DNA of 59,894 bases from Planctomycetia bacterium (GCA_030535245.1 JAUNBJ010000007.1:1-59894), one strand, 5' to 3'; shown: positions 8,519-18,169, counted from the first letter of the stretch. The notes: a model not told the origin generated them from the sequence alone. A program made the numbers and translations.

Positions 8519-10768
8519 ATGTTTTATCCTGTTTTTTCGAGTTATCTGCTGGCGACGCTGGCCGTCCTGATTTTGGGAGCGGTCGCGTGGGGAAGTGCGC
8601 CGCGAAAAGACGGGAAGCGGTATGGGAGCCTGATTTTTCTTCGGTGGCTTTTTTTGCTGCTCTTTTTGGGGGTGCTGCTTCGCCCGACACTCATCACCCG
8701 GCAGACGCGGACGTTTCCAGGCACGGTGCTGATTTTAACCGACACGTCGCGGAGCATGACGGTTTCCGAGGATGGGGAAACGTCCCGTTACGACGCGATG
8801 AAACGTGCGTTTGACGATTCCTCCCCCGAACTTGCGGCGATGTCCCACGAGGTGGACACGCATGTCTGGACGTTCGACCGGGAACGGCTTTCGGCGACGT
8901 TGGAAAACGGGAAAATCTCCTTTCCCCCAACCCCTGCCGGGACACAAACGGCGATGGGGGCGGCCCTTTGGGACACCTACCGACAAATGGCGGGGCAGAA
9001 GATTTTGGGGGTCGTGCTGGCCGGGGACGGGGCGCAGCGGGGCCTGCCGCCCAGGGACACGCTTCCGCAGACCGCTGCGGTGCGGTTTGGGCGGTTGGGG
9101 GTGCCGTTGTTTACGGTCTGTTTTGGCAAGCCGGCGGGGGAAAGCCGTTCGCGGGATTGGGCGGTGGAAGATTTTCTGGCCGAGGATCGGGGGTTCGTGG
9201 ATACAGAAATGACGATTACCGGAAGCGTTCGGGTGGATGGTTTTCCGAACGTGGAAACGACCGCCGAGCTGGTTCGGGAAACGCGGCCGGGCGTGTGGGA
9301 AAAGGTGGATGCCGTGCCGGTAAAAACGCCGTTGCCCAGCGAATCGGTACCGGTCACGTTTCGTTGGACGCCGCAGGAGGCCGGGGAGTGGAAGCTGGCC
9401 ATTCGAGTCCCGGTGCAGGCAGGGGAAGTTTCCTCAACGAACAACGAACTGGGCGGGTTTGTCAGCGTGCGGGAAGGGGGCATTTCGGTGCTCTATCTGG
9501 AAGGGGCGTACCGTTCGGAGATGAGTTTCCTCCGTCGTGCCATGGATGCGGCGGGAGATGTGCAAATGGATACCGTCCGGGTGGAGGAGCCGGGGGAACT
9601 GGCAAAACGGCTGAAAAAGGGGTATGCCGTGATCCTTCTGGGGGATGTGGACGCCTCGCGATTCGACCCTGCCGAGCTGGAACTGCTGGGGGAAAAAGTC
9701 GCAGCGGGGGTTGGGTTGTTCACGCTGGGCGGCTTTCAAACCTACGGGCCGGGAGGCTACGCGGAAACGGCACTGGCGAAGATTTTCCCCGTTGCAATGG
9801 CGTCGCAGGAACGGCTGCCGGAGACGGACCCCATCACGCCGGACGTTCACTGGAACCTGCCGTTGCGGATGATGCCGACCGAACAGGGGCGACAAAGCAG
9901 CGTTCTGGAACTCGACCGGGATCCTGCCATTTCCGCGAAAAAGTGGGCCGCCCTGCCGCCGCTGGATGGGGCGAATCGGTTCCTGTCGGTCAAGCCGGGG
10001 GCGGTGATCCTGGCGGACGCGGCGGGGGAGAAAAAGCAACGCGTGCCGCTTTTGGTGGGGCAGACGGTTGGGCGGGGACGTGTTCTGGCGTTTGCCGGGG
10101 ATAGCACGTGGAAATGGTGGCTCGGTGGTTTCGCGGACGTACACCGGCAGTTCTGGCGACAGTGCGTTTTGTGGCTGGCACATAAGGATGACGTGGTGGA
10201 AGGAAACGTTTCGCTTTTCCTGCCGCGTCGCCGATTCCCGCAGGAACAGGAAATCGTGTTCCGCGTGGAAGCGAAACTCTCGACCGGCGAGAACCTGCTG
10301 GAACCGACGCTCCACTCGCAGGACGCCGACTGGCATGCCGAGCTTACCCGTCCCGACGGCACGAAAACGGCGGTGCCGCTCCAACGTTCCGATCGGGCCA
10401 TGCTGGGTACGCTTCCGTCCGGAATGGCCGTTGGCGATTACACCCTTTCGGCCACCGTCTTTCATGCGGGGCAAAAAGTGGGCACGTCCCGTTGCCGATT
10501 CCTGATTTTTCATGAGGATTTGGAGCTGGACAATGCGCAGGCCGACCCTGAATTAATGGCGTCGCTCGCGGCGGAAAGCGGCGGACGAAGCGTGGCTCCC
10601 GAAGAACTTGGGAAACTCTGGACGGAACTGGCCCAACAGAAAGACGCTCTGCAAATGGAGCACGAAATGTTCACCCCAATCTGGGATCGCTGGTACTGGA
10701 TGCTCCTGCTCCTTACCCTGCTATGCACAGAATGGTGGCTCCGCAAGCGGTACAACCTCCCAGATTAA
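8519..10768 (+). CDS. VWA-domain membrane protein with glutamine-amidotransferase-like region
   Basis: A 749-residue membrane protein. Two N-terminal helices (about 8-26 and 38-56) precede a VWA domain with an intact metal motif, D-T-S-R-S, at residues 75-79 (LILTDTSRSMTV). A CARDB/Ig-like stretch follows, then a GATase1-like region (VILLGDVDASRFDPAELELLG, then LFTLGGFQTYGPGGY), without a recognised catalytic triad. A final membrane helix (WYWMLLLLTLLCTEWWL) lies near the C-terminus. It starts 6 bp after the BatA-like gene and is clearly its partner. This is the usual planctomycetal VWA pair; function unknown. Downstream the region is filled by heptamer and tandem repeats. Confidence 0.8.
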   Translation: MFYPVFSSYLLATLAVLILGAVAWGSAPRKDGKRYGSLIFLRWLFLLLFLGVLLRPTLITRQTRTFPGTVLILTDTSRSMTVSEDGETSRYDAMKRAFDDSSPELAAMSHEVDTHVWTFDRERLSATLENGKISFPPTPAGTQTAMGAALWDTYRQMAGQKILGVVLAGDGAQRGLPPRDTLPQTAAVRFGRLGVPLFTVCFGKPAGESRSRDWAVEDFLAEDRGFVDTEMTITGSVRVDGFPNVETTAELVRETRPGVWEKVDAVPVKTPLPSESVPVTFRWTPQEAGEWKLAIRVPVQAGEVSSTNNELGGFVSVREGGISVLYLEGAYRSEMSFLRRAMDAAGDVQMDTVRVEEPGELAKRLKKGYAVILLGDVDASRFDPAELELLGEKVAAGVGLFTLGGFQTYGPGGYAETALAKIFPVAMASQERLPETDPITPDVHWNLPLRMMPTEQGRQSSVLELDRDPAISAKKWAALPPLDGANRFLSVKPGAVILADAAGEKKQRVPLLVGQTVGRGRVLAFAGDSTWKWWLGGFADVHRQFWRQCVLWLAHKDDVVEGNVSLFLPRRRFPQEQEIVFRVEAKLSTGENLLEPTLHSQDADWHAELTRPDGTKTAVPLQRSDRAMLGTLPSGMAVGDYTLSATVFHAGQKVGTSRCRFLIFHEDLELDNAQADPELMASLAAESGGRSVAPEELGKLWTELAQQKDALQMEHEMFTPIWDRWYWMLLLLTLLCTEWWLRKRYNLPD

Positions 10769-10849
10769 TTGATAATTGATAATTAATGGTTAATGGTTAA
10801 TGGTTAATCGGGCCGTGTGGAGCCGTGAACGGAGGGCGTAGCCCGTAGT
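10765..10849. repeat. Composite repeat: heptamers plus 35-bp core (copy B1)
   Basis: ATTGATA heptamers merge into ATGGTTA heptamers (10765-10809), followed by a core at 10815-10849 that matches 43581-43615 at 32 of 35 positions. The core contains the small palindrome GGGCGTAGCCC. The whole composite lies between two convergent genes. Confidence 0.8.
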
Positions 10850-10984
10850 TCCGGAAGAAGTGGAAAAACGCCCGTAGTTCTGGAAGAAGTGGAGAATCGC
10901 GTTCCCGTGCTCTTTCTCCACCTTTCCGGCTGCCTGTTCTTGCCCGTAGTTCCGGAAGAAGTGGAGAAACACGTTCCCGTGCTC
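10842..10984. repeat. Tandem repeats with unit beginning CCCGTAGTTCCGGAAGAAG
   Basis: Three direct copies begin at 10842 (short), 10871 and 10943. The latter two extend about 42 bp each and end in GTTCCCGTGCTC. They fill the space between the convergent VWA and GH13 genes. On the minus strand they remain open and encode repeats of a HGNVFLHFF-like peptide, but nothing supports a real gene. Confidence 0.75.
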
Positions 10985-11014
10985 CGTCCACAGCTCCATA
11001 AATAGGATTACACG

Positions 11015-12367
11015 CTAAAGGGAAGGTTGCAGGAACGTCCCGAACGGTTCCAGGGAGATTTTCTTCTCCCCGGCAGGGGTTTGCACCACCGTTTCCACCG
11101 GCTTGTTGTGGAAATTGATCACGACCACCGTTTTCGCGTCGTCCAACGTCCGCTGGAACGAAACCACGTCGTCCGGCGTATCGTTGTCCAGCCACTCCAT
11201 CGCCCCATGCGTCAGCTCCCGGCGATCCTTTCGCAGTTGGGAAAGTTTCTGAATCAACGCCGTCCGTCGTTGGGCACGCTCACTATTCCCATCTTCCCAG
11301 TGAATATGGCAACCCCCTTTACTCCCGAAAATCGAGTGACGCCGCATGTCGGCAATCTCCTGCCCGCAGTACAGCATCGGCACCCCGTCGATGGTGAACA
11401 GGAACGTCAGCACGGCATCCATCCCCTTTTCGCCAAATTTCTCCTCCAGCCGCGTGTTCCAGCTTTCATTGGCAACGTCGTGGTTGTCCACGCAGTGCAT
11501 GAACTGGGCGCCGCGGGGGGTTTGGGCCATGTACTCCTTCCCCTTCCGCAAGAGGGAGGCAGGCTTATTCTCCAACAGAATGCCGGGGAATTTCCCCTGA
11601 ATCGGCCAACCGTAGTTCAGGTCGAACGCATCCTCCAGATTCTCGCGTCGCGATCCCTCGGCAAGCGTCCCTACGTCCGGCTTCACCGCTTCCATCCGGC
11701 GGCGTCCCTCCACCCAGAAATCCAACGGAATCCCGTCCGCCACGTCCATCCGATAACCATCCACATCGAATTCTCGCAGGTAGTAAAGCATGTTGTCCCA
11801 AAGGTACTCCCGCAGGGCCTTCGACTCGAAATTCAGCCCCGGAAACGCCCATGCCGCGTTGATGATTTTCCCATCCTTGTCCCGCTTGACAAAATCCGGA
11901 TGCTCTTGAAGGAATACCGCCTTGGGGCCGCAGTGCAGGTAGACCAAATCCAGCATGACCCGCATCCCCAGCGAATGGCACGTCTTTACAAACGATTTCA
12001 GATCGTCGTCCGTGCCATATTCCGGATCGACGTGGTAGTAATCCTTCATCCGGTACGGGTTCTTCGGATTCTCCATTCCCGAACCTTTCTGCCGCGGCGA
12101 CCAGAACGTCTTGTCCATGTCGTCGTCCGCCACAAAAATCGGGCAGAGATAGACGATCGTCACCCCCAGCTTCGCGACGTCCGGCATCCGTTTTTCCGCC
12201 GCCTTGAGCGTCCCTTCCGGCGTGAACGCCCGCGGGTTGATCTGGTACATGACCCCCGACCGCAGCCACTCGACCGGCACCCGCGCTGTTTTTTCCGCCA
12301 CGTTCTGCGCCTGCGCTATCGACGCCAACAACAGCAGAACCGGGAATATCCTTTTTCCTTTTTTCAT
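11015..12367 (-). CDS. Secreted GH13 (alpha-amylase family) glycosidase, paralogue 1
   Basis: A 450-residue exported enzyme. The start at 12367 is fixed by AGGAGG at 12374-12379 and by the signal peptide (MKKGKRIFPVLLLLASIAQAQ); an in-frame start at 12400 precedes the ribosome site. GH13 landmarks are intact: region I MLDLVYLHCGP (D140, H145; the usual Asn before His is Leu), region II GYRMD (nucleophile D208), region III LAEG (acid/base E237), region IV CVDNHD (D297). The barrel is followed by a short beta domain. It would act on alpha-glucans or related oligosaccharides outside the cytoplasm. It is the last gene of the minus-strand operon and a close paralogue of its neighbour. Confidence 0.88.
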   Translation of the reverse strand: MKKGKRIFPVLLLLASIAQAQNVAEKTARVPVEWLRSGVMYQINPRAFTPEGTLKAAEKRMPDVAKLGVTIVYLCPIFVADDDMDKTFWSPRQKGSGMENPKNPYRMKDYYHVDPEYGTDDDLKSFVKTCHSLGMRVMLDLVYLHCGPKAVFLQEHPDFVKRDKDGKIINAAWAFPGLNFESKALREYLWDNMLYYLREFDVDGYRMDVADGIPLDFWVEGRRRMEAVKPDVGTLAEGSRRENLEDAFDLNYGWPIQGKFPGILLENKPASLLRKGKEYMAQTPRGAQFMHCVDNHDVANESWNTRLEEKFGEKGMDAVLTFLFTIDGVPMLYCGQEIADMRRHSIFGSKGGCHIHWEDGNSERAQRRTALIQKLSQLRKDRRELTHGAMEWLDNDTPDDVVSFQRTLDDAKTVVVINFHNKPVETVVQTPAGEKKISLEPFGTFLQPSL

Positions 12368-12421
12368 CTTCGTCCTCCTAAAAACTTTTACTATGCTCAC
12401 TACAATATTTTTTACACAGCA

Positions 12422-13789
12422 CTATTGAACCAACGTCCCGAACGCTTCCAGCTTCACGGGCGTTTCGGAACCATCCGTCCGTTTCACCGACACCTCCGCC
12501 GGCTTGTCACGGAAATTAATGACCACAAGCGTCGATTTTCCGTCCAAAACGCGTTCAAACGAAATCACGTCATCCGGCATACTGTTGTCCAGCCAGACCA
12601 GCGACCCCTGGGTGAATTGCGGGTTTTCCTTCCGCATTTTGCAGAGCTTTTGCACGTAGGCCGTACGTTGGCGGGCTTCCTCGGTATTCCCATCCTCGTC
12701 CCAGTGAATCCAGAACCCGTTCTTCCGACCGAAAATCGAGTGCGGCCGTTTGTCGGCAATCTCCTGACCGTTGTAAATCATCGGCGTGCCGTCGAGCGTA
12801 AACAGGAACAGCAGTGCCGCGTCCATTTTCTTCGCACCCCAGCGAACTTCCATGCGGGGCCACAACGAGGGATTATCGACGTGGCGTACCTGGTTGGCAT
12901 AGTCGTGATTGGTGACACAGTGCATGTACTGCCCCCCCTTTATCGAACGGGCCAATCGCTCTTTTGCTTTTCGGAGCAGGGAAACCGACTCCCCTTTTAC
13001 CATGACTTTGGAATACTCGAATTGGAGGTAAAAACCGTAGCACTCGTCGTACGCGTCTTCCATCCCCTTGGGGCTGATTCCCTCGCACAAAATCCCCACG
13101 TCGGGACGAATTTTCTCCATCCGACGTCGCCCTTCCACCCAAAAATCGAGCGGCACCAGATCGCCCACGTCCAGCCGATAACCATCCACATCAAATTCCT
13201 TCAGGTAATATTCCATGTTGGAATAGAGGTATTCCCGCAGCTTGGGATTCTCGAAATTCAATCGGGGAAACGCCCATTCGCCCGTCACGAAATTCCCCTC
13301 CGAATCCCGTTGGACAAAATCCGGATGCTCCTTCAAAAAGACCGCCGTGGGGCCGCAGTGGAAGTAAACCAAATCGAGCATGACCCGCAACCCCAGCGAA
13401 TGCGCCGTTTTCACAAACGATTTCAGATCGTCGTCCGTGCCATATTCCGGATCGACGTGAAAATAATCCTTCATCCGATACGGGTTCTTCGGATTCTCCA
13501 TCCCCGAAGCTTTCTGTCGGCCCGACCAGTATTTCTTATCCATGTCGTCGTCCGACACAAATACCGGGCAGAGATAAACGATCGTGATTCCCAACTCCTT
13601 CAACCTTGGAAGCTGCTTTTCCGCCGCCTTGAGCGTCCCTTCCGGCGTGAATGCCCGCGTGTGAATCTGGTAGATGATCCCCTCCCGCAGCCATTCCACC
13701 GGCACACGTGCCGTTTTGACCTTCGCGTCCTGCGCCAGCACTACCGCGGCCAGCAAAAACGCCCATACAAAGATCCCTGTTCTTTTCAT
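12422..13789 (-). CDS. Secreted GH13 (alpha-amylase family) glycosidase, paralogue 2
   Basis: A 455-residue exported enzyme, start set by CCTCCT (AGGAGG on its strand) at 13798-13803 and a signal peptide ending in VVLAQ. Catalytic residues: region I DLVYFHCGP (D139), region II GYRLD (D207), region III LCEG (E236), region IV CVTNHD (D296). Long stretches, for example around MENPKNPYRMKDY, are nearly identical to paralogue 1, so the pair arose by recent tandem duplication; 54 bp separate the genes. Substrate specificity is unknown. Confidence 0.88.
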   Translation of the reverse strand: MKRTGIFVWAFLLAAVVLAQDAKVKTARVPVEWLREGIIYQIHTRAFTPEGTLKAAEKQLPRLKELGITIVYLCPVFVSDDDMDKKYWSGRQKASGMENPKNPYRMKDYFHVDPEYGTDDDLKSFVKTAHSLGLRVMLDLVYFHCGPTAVFLKEHPDFVQRDSEGNFVTGEWAFPRLNFENPKLREYLYSNMEYYLKEFDVDGYRLDVGDLVPLDFWVEGRRRMEKIRPDVGILCEGISPKGMEDAYDECYGFYLQFEYSKVMVKGESVSLLRKAKERLARSIKGGQYMHCVTNHDYANQVRHVDNPSLWPRMEVRWGAKKMDAALLFLFTLDGTPMIYNGQEIADKRPHSIFGRKNGFWIHWDEDGNTEEARQRTAYVQKLCKMRKENPQFTQGSLVWLDNSMPDDVISFERVLDGKSTLVVINFRDKPAEVSVKRTDGSETPVKLEAFGTLVQ

Positions 13790-13856
13790 TCTGTTTTCCT
13801 CCTGAGTACCTTTATTGAAACGATTGTTTTGTCACGAAAATAAGCCCTTGTATACA

Positions 13857-13943
13857 TAGTCGCTCCCGGTCGTACCGGGTTGAAAAATTGTTTCCTCTCA
13901 AACTCTCCTTCAAAAAACTTTTACTACGCTCACTACGTTCGCT
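13857..13943 (-). repeat. Intra-operon repeated leader with CCCGGTCGTACCGGG hairpin (copy 1)
   Basis: The 207-bp gap 13790-13996 between the beta-helix gene and GH13 paralogue 2 holds a block repeated at 18215-18289. It comprises the hairpin CCCGGT-CGT-ACCGGG and a second segment (13894-13943) that on the transcribed strand carries GAGCGTAGTAAAAGTTTTTT and a GAAGGAGAG ribosome-site-like sequence. This copy has a 12-bp insertion between the two parts. It may be duplicated leader or translation-start DNA carried along when the genes multiplied. Confidence 0.7.
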
Positions 13944-13996
13944 ATGAATACAATAATATTTATTTTTTCAGCACCATTTTAAAATTTTCCTCCCAT

Positions 13997-16645
13997 TCAC
14001 TTCTTCTGAAAGTGAATCTCCAGGTTGTCCAGATCAATCGTCGCGGTGTTCGTATCCAGGGCCGCGAACGTTAATGATTCCAGACATTTCCAATCGGGAT
14101 TGCCGAGTGCCACTTCCGTAACCTGCGTCTGTTCCCCGTTGGTAATTTTCAGCGTGTAAGTCTTTCCACGAGCTTCACCGTTGGGACAGAGAATCTCCAA
14201 ATGAAACCATGTGCCCGGCGTGTATTTCCCGACCGATTTGCCGTTGGCGGAAAGGTTGCCCCCCTTGCCGTGCAGCGATGGGCCAACACGGTACGGGGCG
14301 TGCTGATCCCGAAATTCCAGCATGAGATGTGCCTTGTCGGAAAGCCGCACGTCCAACGCGACCAGAACCACCCCGTCGTCCGTGAACCGTGGATGAAAAT
14401 CGAAGCAGGGGGCGAACGAAAACTTCGGCTGGTCGTTGTCGATGATCCGCACGAAGTGGTTTCCGTTTTCCTCCAGGATTTTGTAGAACGGATCGCCGGG
14501 ACGGATTCCAGGCACTTTGCGGAACGGACGTTGCCGGGGCGTCTCAAACGCGTCGGACAGATCGAACGGCACGACCGGTGCGTCAGGCGTAAAGACCGCC
14601 GGCGGATACGTGTAATCCTCCGCCTTTTTCCGCCAGGCGGCATCCTCTTTCAACACCCCCGCCTGCGTGAAGTCGAACGGCACAAAACCGATCTTCGCCA
14701 GCACCGGCTTCGACGCCTCGGTGAATCGGAAGTCGTCGTTTGAGGCATCCACGAAATGCGGATCCGCCACGATGGAACCTTCGTCCATCCCGCTTTGCTC
14801 CCACTCGGTAAACGTTTTCTCGAAGAACCGCACCTTCTCGGCACCACCCAGATTCCAGTAAAGATTGTGCCGCATCGCCGCGTATTGAGGAACCCATTTC
14901 CCGCCCGGATTAAGCAGCGTCGCCAGTTCCGTGTCGTCGTACAGGATGATGTTCCGCTCCATCGTAAATGACAGATGTTCTTCCGGCCGGGAACGTTTGA
15001 GCTGCTCCTCCAGACTGAACGCGAGGATGTTGTTCCGCAGCAGATTGTGCGAACCGTAATGCTGATGGAACGTGCCGGTATGCACGCGATACACCAGGTT
15101 GTTCTCGAACCGTATGTCGGACGATCCCTCGTCGGTGTACAGTCCCCATCCGCCCCGTCCGTACCGGTTGTAGGAATAGACGTGGTGGATCGTGTTGTTG
15201 GAAACCGATGTGCCGGGCGAAATGCCGAGCGAGTAAACCCCGCCCATATCGGAGAGAACCCCCTTGCCGATATGGTGAATGTGGTTGAACTCGATCGTGT
15301 TGCGCACCGCCCTGGACTCCCGGTATCCCCAGACCCAACCGACCGAAACCCCGGTGTAAAAACCGTCGGAAATGTCGTTGTGGGTGATCGTGTTGTCCGA
15401 CGAATGGCCGATCCAGACGCCGATTCCGCCCGCATCCTTCAGCCCATAACGACGAATGATGCAATTATGCACCTTGCAGCGTCGCGTCAGCCGTTCCTCC
15501 CGAAGCGACGTTCCATGTGCCGCCCCGATCCGTACGCCGCCTGCCCCCAGGTCCTCCAGAAGGCATTTTTCCACCACGCCGTTCTCGCAGCCCTCGTAAA
15601 AATGGACGGCATATCCGCCCGTGCCGCGAAGAATCAGGTTTTGAAACGTCACCTCGTTCGCGAAATTCACCCGAAACGACGCCGGAGCCGAAACCGCCGC
15701 CTGGCCGTCGCTCCATCCCTTTTCCGGCAGACAAAACAGGTCGCAGAAAAAGACCAGATTCTCAAACGCGATCTTCTCCGCCCGCTTTTCCGGTGTTCCG
15801 GCAATCTCGAAGAAACCGCAGTCCGCAAACGTCCCGGAGCCGACAGGAGCGTAAAACTCCGTATTTTCCAACGTTTCCCCCGGTTTCGGAAGGTACACGA
15901 GCGTTCCGTCCCGCCACAGCAGGAACTCGCCCGGTGCGTCGAGCGATTCGGGAAGCCCCTCGATTGCATACCGCAGCCCTTCGCCCCACTGCCCCAAAGC
16001 CCACTTCGCAGGCCCCGTCAGCTTCACCAGATTTTCCTTCGCGTCGTAGGCTGCCACGCGGTGCCTCGACGATTCCCACGAATGGTAGAACTGAATCTGA
16101 ACGTCGAACACGGTCAGCTTCGTTTCGCCCGAAAGAATTTTCCCGATCGCATTCTGGAAAAAAGCCTGTTCCGCAGCTCTGGGATGGAACGCCCACGTCG
16201 GCCCGGCTTCGTACGCATCGTGGATGTACGCATAGTACCTCCCGTCGGCGGCGTCCGCATTCGGCGTTCGGGCAAGCTGTGCGCTGCGCCCGTTCACATA
16301 CAACGTTTCAAACCACCATTCCCCCTTTTTCACCGCGTCGAGTTTCGTGACGAACCGCCCCTTGTCGTCTTTCGTCCACCCGGTGATTTTCTTTCCACGC
16401 GTGAACATGGCCCCTTCCTGGCCCACAAATTTCGTATGCGAATCGTCGGCAGTCAACACGACTTTTTCCTTCAGGAAATGCTCGCCCGGAAGCACGTGGA
16501 TCACGGCGGTTTTCCCCGGATTCGCCGCATGCCACGCCCGCGTCTTTTGCAGCACGTCCCCAACCGACTGCTCCGGGGAAAGCGTAAATTCCTGCGCCAT
16601 GGCACTTGCGGCAAACAGGAAAAGGAAGATACAGATTTTTTTCAT
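13997..16645 (-). CDS. Secreted right-handed parallel beta-helix protein (candidate glycosidase/lyase)
   Basis: An 882-residue exported protein, signal peptide MKKICIFLFLFAASAMAQ. An N-terminal DUF1565-like opening (SVGDVLQKTRAWHAANPGK, then IHVLPGEHFLKEKVVL) leads into repeated beta-helix coils, best seen at about residues 330-560 (NVISN-type ladders such as NTIEFNHIHHIGKG, NNTIHHVYSYNRYG, ENNLVYRVHTG). A C-terminal jelly-roll/LamG-like domain (about 710-882) probably binds carbohydrate. The fold is shared by pectate lyases, GH28, GH110 and alginate epimerases; no family-specific catalytic set could be assigned. Its place between GH13 genes supports a role in glycan breakdown. Confidence 0.75.
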   Translation of the reverse strand: MKKICIFLFLFAASAMAQEFTLSPEQSVGDVLQKTRAWHAANPGKTAVIHVLPGEHFLKEKVVLTADDSHTKFVGQEGAMFTRGKKITGWTKDDKGRFVTKLDAVKKGEWWFETLYVNGRSAQLARTPNADAADGRYYAYIHDAYEAGPTWAFHPRAAEQAFFQNAIGKILSGETKLTVFDVQIQFYHSWESSRHRVAAYDAKENLVKLTGPAKWALGQWGEGLRYAIEGLPESLDAPGEFLLWRDGTLVYLPKPGETLENTEFYAPVGSGTFADCGFFEIAGTPEKRAEKIAFENLVFFCDLFCLPEKGWSDGQAAVSAPASFRVNFANEVTFQNLILRGTGGYAVHFYEGCENGVVEKCLLEDLGAGGVRIGAAHGTSLREERLTRRCKVHNCIIRRYGLKDAGGIGVWIGHSSDNTITHNDISDGFYTGVSVGWVWGYRESRAVRNTIEFNHIHHIGKGVLSDMGGVYSLGISPGTSVSNNTIHHVYSYNRYGRGGWGLYTDEGSSDIRFENNLVYRVHTGTFHQHYGSHNLLRNNILAFSLEEQLKRSRPEEHLSFTMERNIILYDDTELATLLNPGGKWVPQYAAMRHNLYWNLGGAEKVRFFEKTFTEWEQSGMDEGSIVADPHFVDASNDDFRFTEASKPVLAKIGFVPFDFTQAGVLKEDAAWRKKAEDYTYPPAVFTPDAPVVPFDLSDAFETPRQRPFRKVPGIRPGDPFYKILEENGNHFVRIIDNDQPKFSFAPCFDFHPRFTDDGVVLVALDVRLSDKAHLMLEFRDQHAPYRVGPSLHGKGGNLSANGKSVGKYTPGTWFHLEILCPNGEARGKTYTLKITNGEQTQVTEVALGNPDWKCLESLTFAALDTNTATIDLDNLEIHFQKK

Positions 16646-16674
16646 GATAACACCTTATTCATTCTAAAGAACGT

Positions 16675-18066
16675 TCATTTTCCAATGTAAAAACCAAACG
16701 GTTCGATCTGGTAAGTGTCGCCGTCTTTCCGAACGCCACGATTCATCAGGACGTTTTCCGTCGCGGGAAAATCGGGGATTCGGACCGTTACCGGCATGTT
16801 TTTCAGGTTGAGGAGAACCCCGACCTTCCGCCCGTCCAGCACGCGGCAGAACGACAACACCTGGTCTGGTGCGTCGTTGTCGAACCACGCTACCGTGCCG
16901 TACGTGAACGCCCGGTCGCTTCCACGAATCTCCGCCAGCCGCCTGACCAGCGCCAGCCGCGATTTCCCGATTTCCGTATCCTTGCGGCTCCAGTCGATCA
17001 CGCAGTTCCCATATTTCGAGCTGCCGTAAAGCGAATGCCGCGACACGTCCGCAATCTCCTGCCCGCAGTACAACATCGGAACGCCGTCCAACGTGTAGAT
17101 CAACGCAAGGGCCACGTCCACGCCGGGAATCGTCCAGCGTTTGTCGATTCGGTGGTGCATGTCGTCGTTCGACAGGTCGTGATTGTCCAGATAATGCACG
17201 ATCCTTGCCCCTTGGGGACGCTCGTTCGTCATGCTTTCCACGATATTCCGAAGATTTTTGGCCGGCTTGTTCCCATCGTAAACCGATTTCAAAACCCCGA
17301 AAAATGGAAAGCCGTAGTTCAGGTCAAACGCGAGCAGCTGATCCGTCTTTCGCGTTCCCTCGGCAAAGAAGCAGCATTCCGGCTTCACCTTCTCCAAACG
17401 TCGCCGTGCTTCCTCCCAGAAATCCAACGGAATCGCGTCCGCCACATCCATCCGGAAACCATCCACATCGAACGTCTTTACCAGAAATTCCATGTTGTTC
17501 CAGAAATATTCCCGCACTTCCGGCTTCGTGAAATCAAATTCGGGGAACTTCCACCGCGTCAAATGGAGGTTGCCGTCCGGGTCGCGTCGGAAATACTCCG
17601 GGTGCGTTTTAACCAGCGTCGCCGCCGGGCCGCAATGCAGGTACACCAAATCGAACATCACACGAAATCCCATCCGGTGCGCCTCGTCCACAAACGCTTT
17701 CACCTCGTCCGCCGTGCCATATTCCGGGTCGATTTTGTCGTAGTCGTTCATCCGATACGGATTCTTCGGATTCCCCAGTTTGGAAATCACCTGACGCGGC
17801 GACCAAAATTCCTGACGCGGATCGTCGTCCATCGTAAACAGCGGGCAAAAGTAGAGGATCGTCACCCCCGCCTCTTTCAGGATCGGCAGCTTCTCCCGAA
17901 TTGCCAGCACCGTGCCTTCCGGCGTCATGGCCCGCGTATTGATCTGGTACATCACCCCTTCCTGAACCCAGGCCGGAGCAATCCGCGCCTGCCGCATGTT
18001 CAACGGAACCTCCTCCGCCCAGACGAACGGAGCCAATACCAGCAAACTCCATAAAAAAAATCTCAT
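16675..18066 (-). CDS. Secreted GH13 (alpha-amylase family) glycosidase, paralogue 3
   Basis: A 463-residue exported enzyme with signal peptide MRFFLWSLLVLAPFVWAEE. Catalytic landmarks: region I FDLVYLHCGP (D139), region II GFRMD (D207), region III FAEG (E236), region IV YLDNHD (D297). It shares the PKNPYRM..Y segment and the region I Leu-for-Asn change with the other two copies but is more diverged. It is separated from the beta-helix gene by 29 bp and from the upstream GH38-like gene by a 252-bp repeat-bearing gap. It probably works with the other enzymes on the same polysaccharide. Confidence 0.87.
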   Translation of the reverse strand: MRFFLWSLLVLAPFVWAEEVPLNMRQARIAPAWVQEGVMYQINTRAMTPEGTVLAIREKLPILKEAGVTILYFCPLFTMDDDPRQEFWSPRQVISKLGNPKNPYRMNDYDKIDPEYGTADEVKAFVDEAHRMGFRVMFDLVYLHCGPAATLVKTHPEYFRRDPDGNLHLTRWKFPEFDFTKPEVREYFWNNMEFLVKTFDVDGFRMDVADAIPLDFWEEARRRLEKVKPECCFFAEGTRKTDQLLAFDLNYGFPFFGVLKSVYDGNKPAKNLRNIVESMTNERPQGARIVHYLDNHDLSNDDMHHRIDKRWTIPGVDVALALIYTLDGVPMLYCGQEIADVSRHSLYGSSKYGNCVIDWSRKDTEIGKSRLALVRRLAEIRGSDRAFTYGTVAWFDNDAPDQVLSFCRVLDGRKVGVLLNLKNMPVTVRIPDFPATENVLMNRGVRKDGDTYQIEPFGFYIGK

Positions 18067-18169
18067 TGTTTTTCCTTTCCTAAATCATTATCATTTCCAG
18101 GAGAACCCTCTTTTCAAAAAGGAATTCTCACCAGAGGTTGGAAGCGAGTTGGAATAAGGGGGGCCAGAA

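Noticed and set aside
10790..10999. A 69-codon minus-strand frame made of repeated HGNVFLHFF-like units
   Set aside because: It is the translation of the tandem repeats and heptamers; no ribosome site and the coding units differ in length and frame context.
11027..13843. A 938-codon open frame on the plus strand across two GH13 genes
   Set aside because: It is antisense to two clear paralogues; its internal repeat simply mirrors their duplication.
14975..16690. A 571-codon plus-strand frame opposite the beta-helix gene
   Set aside because: Antisense shadow without start signal, signal peptide or recognisable domain.
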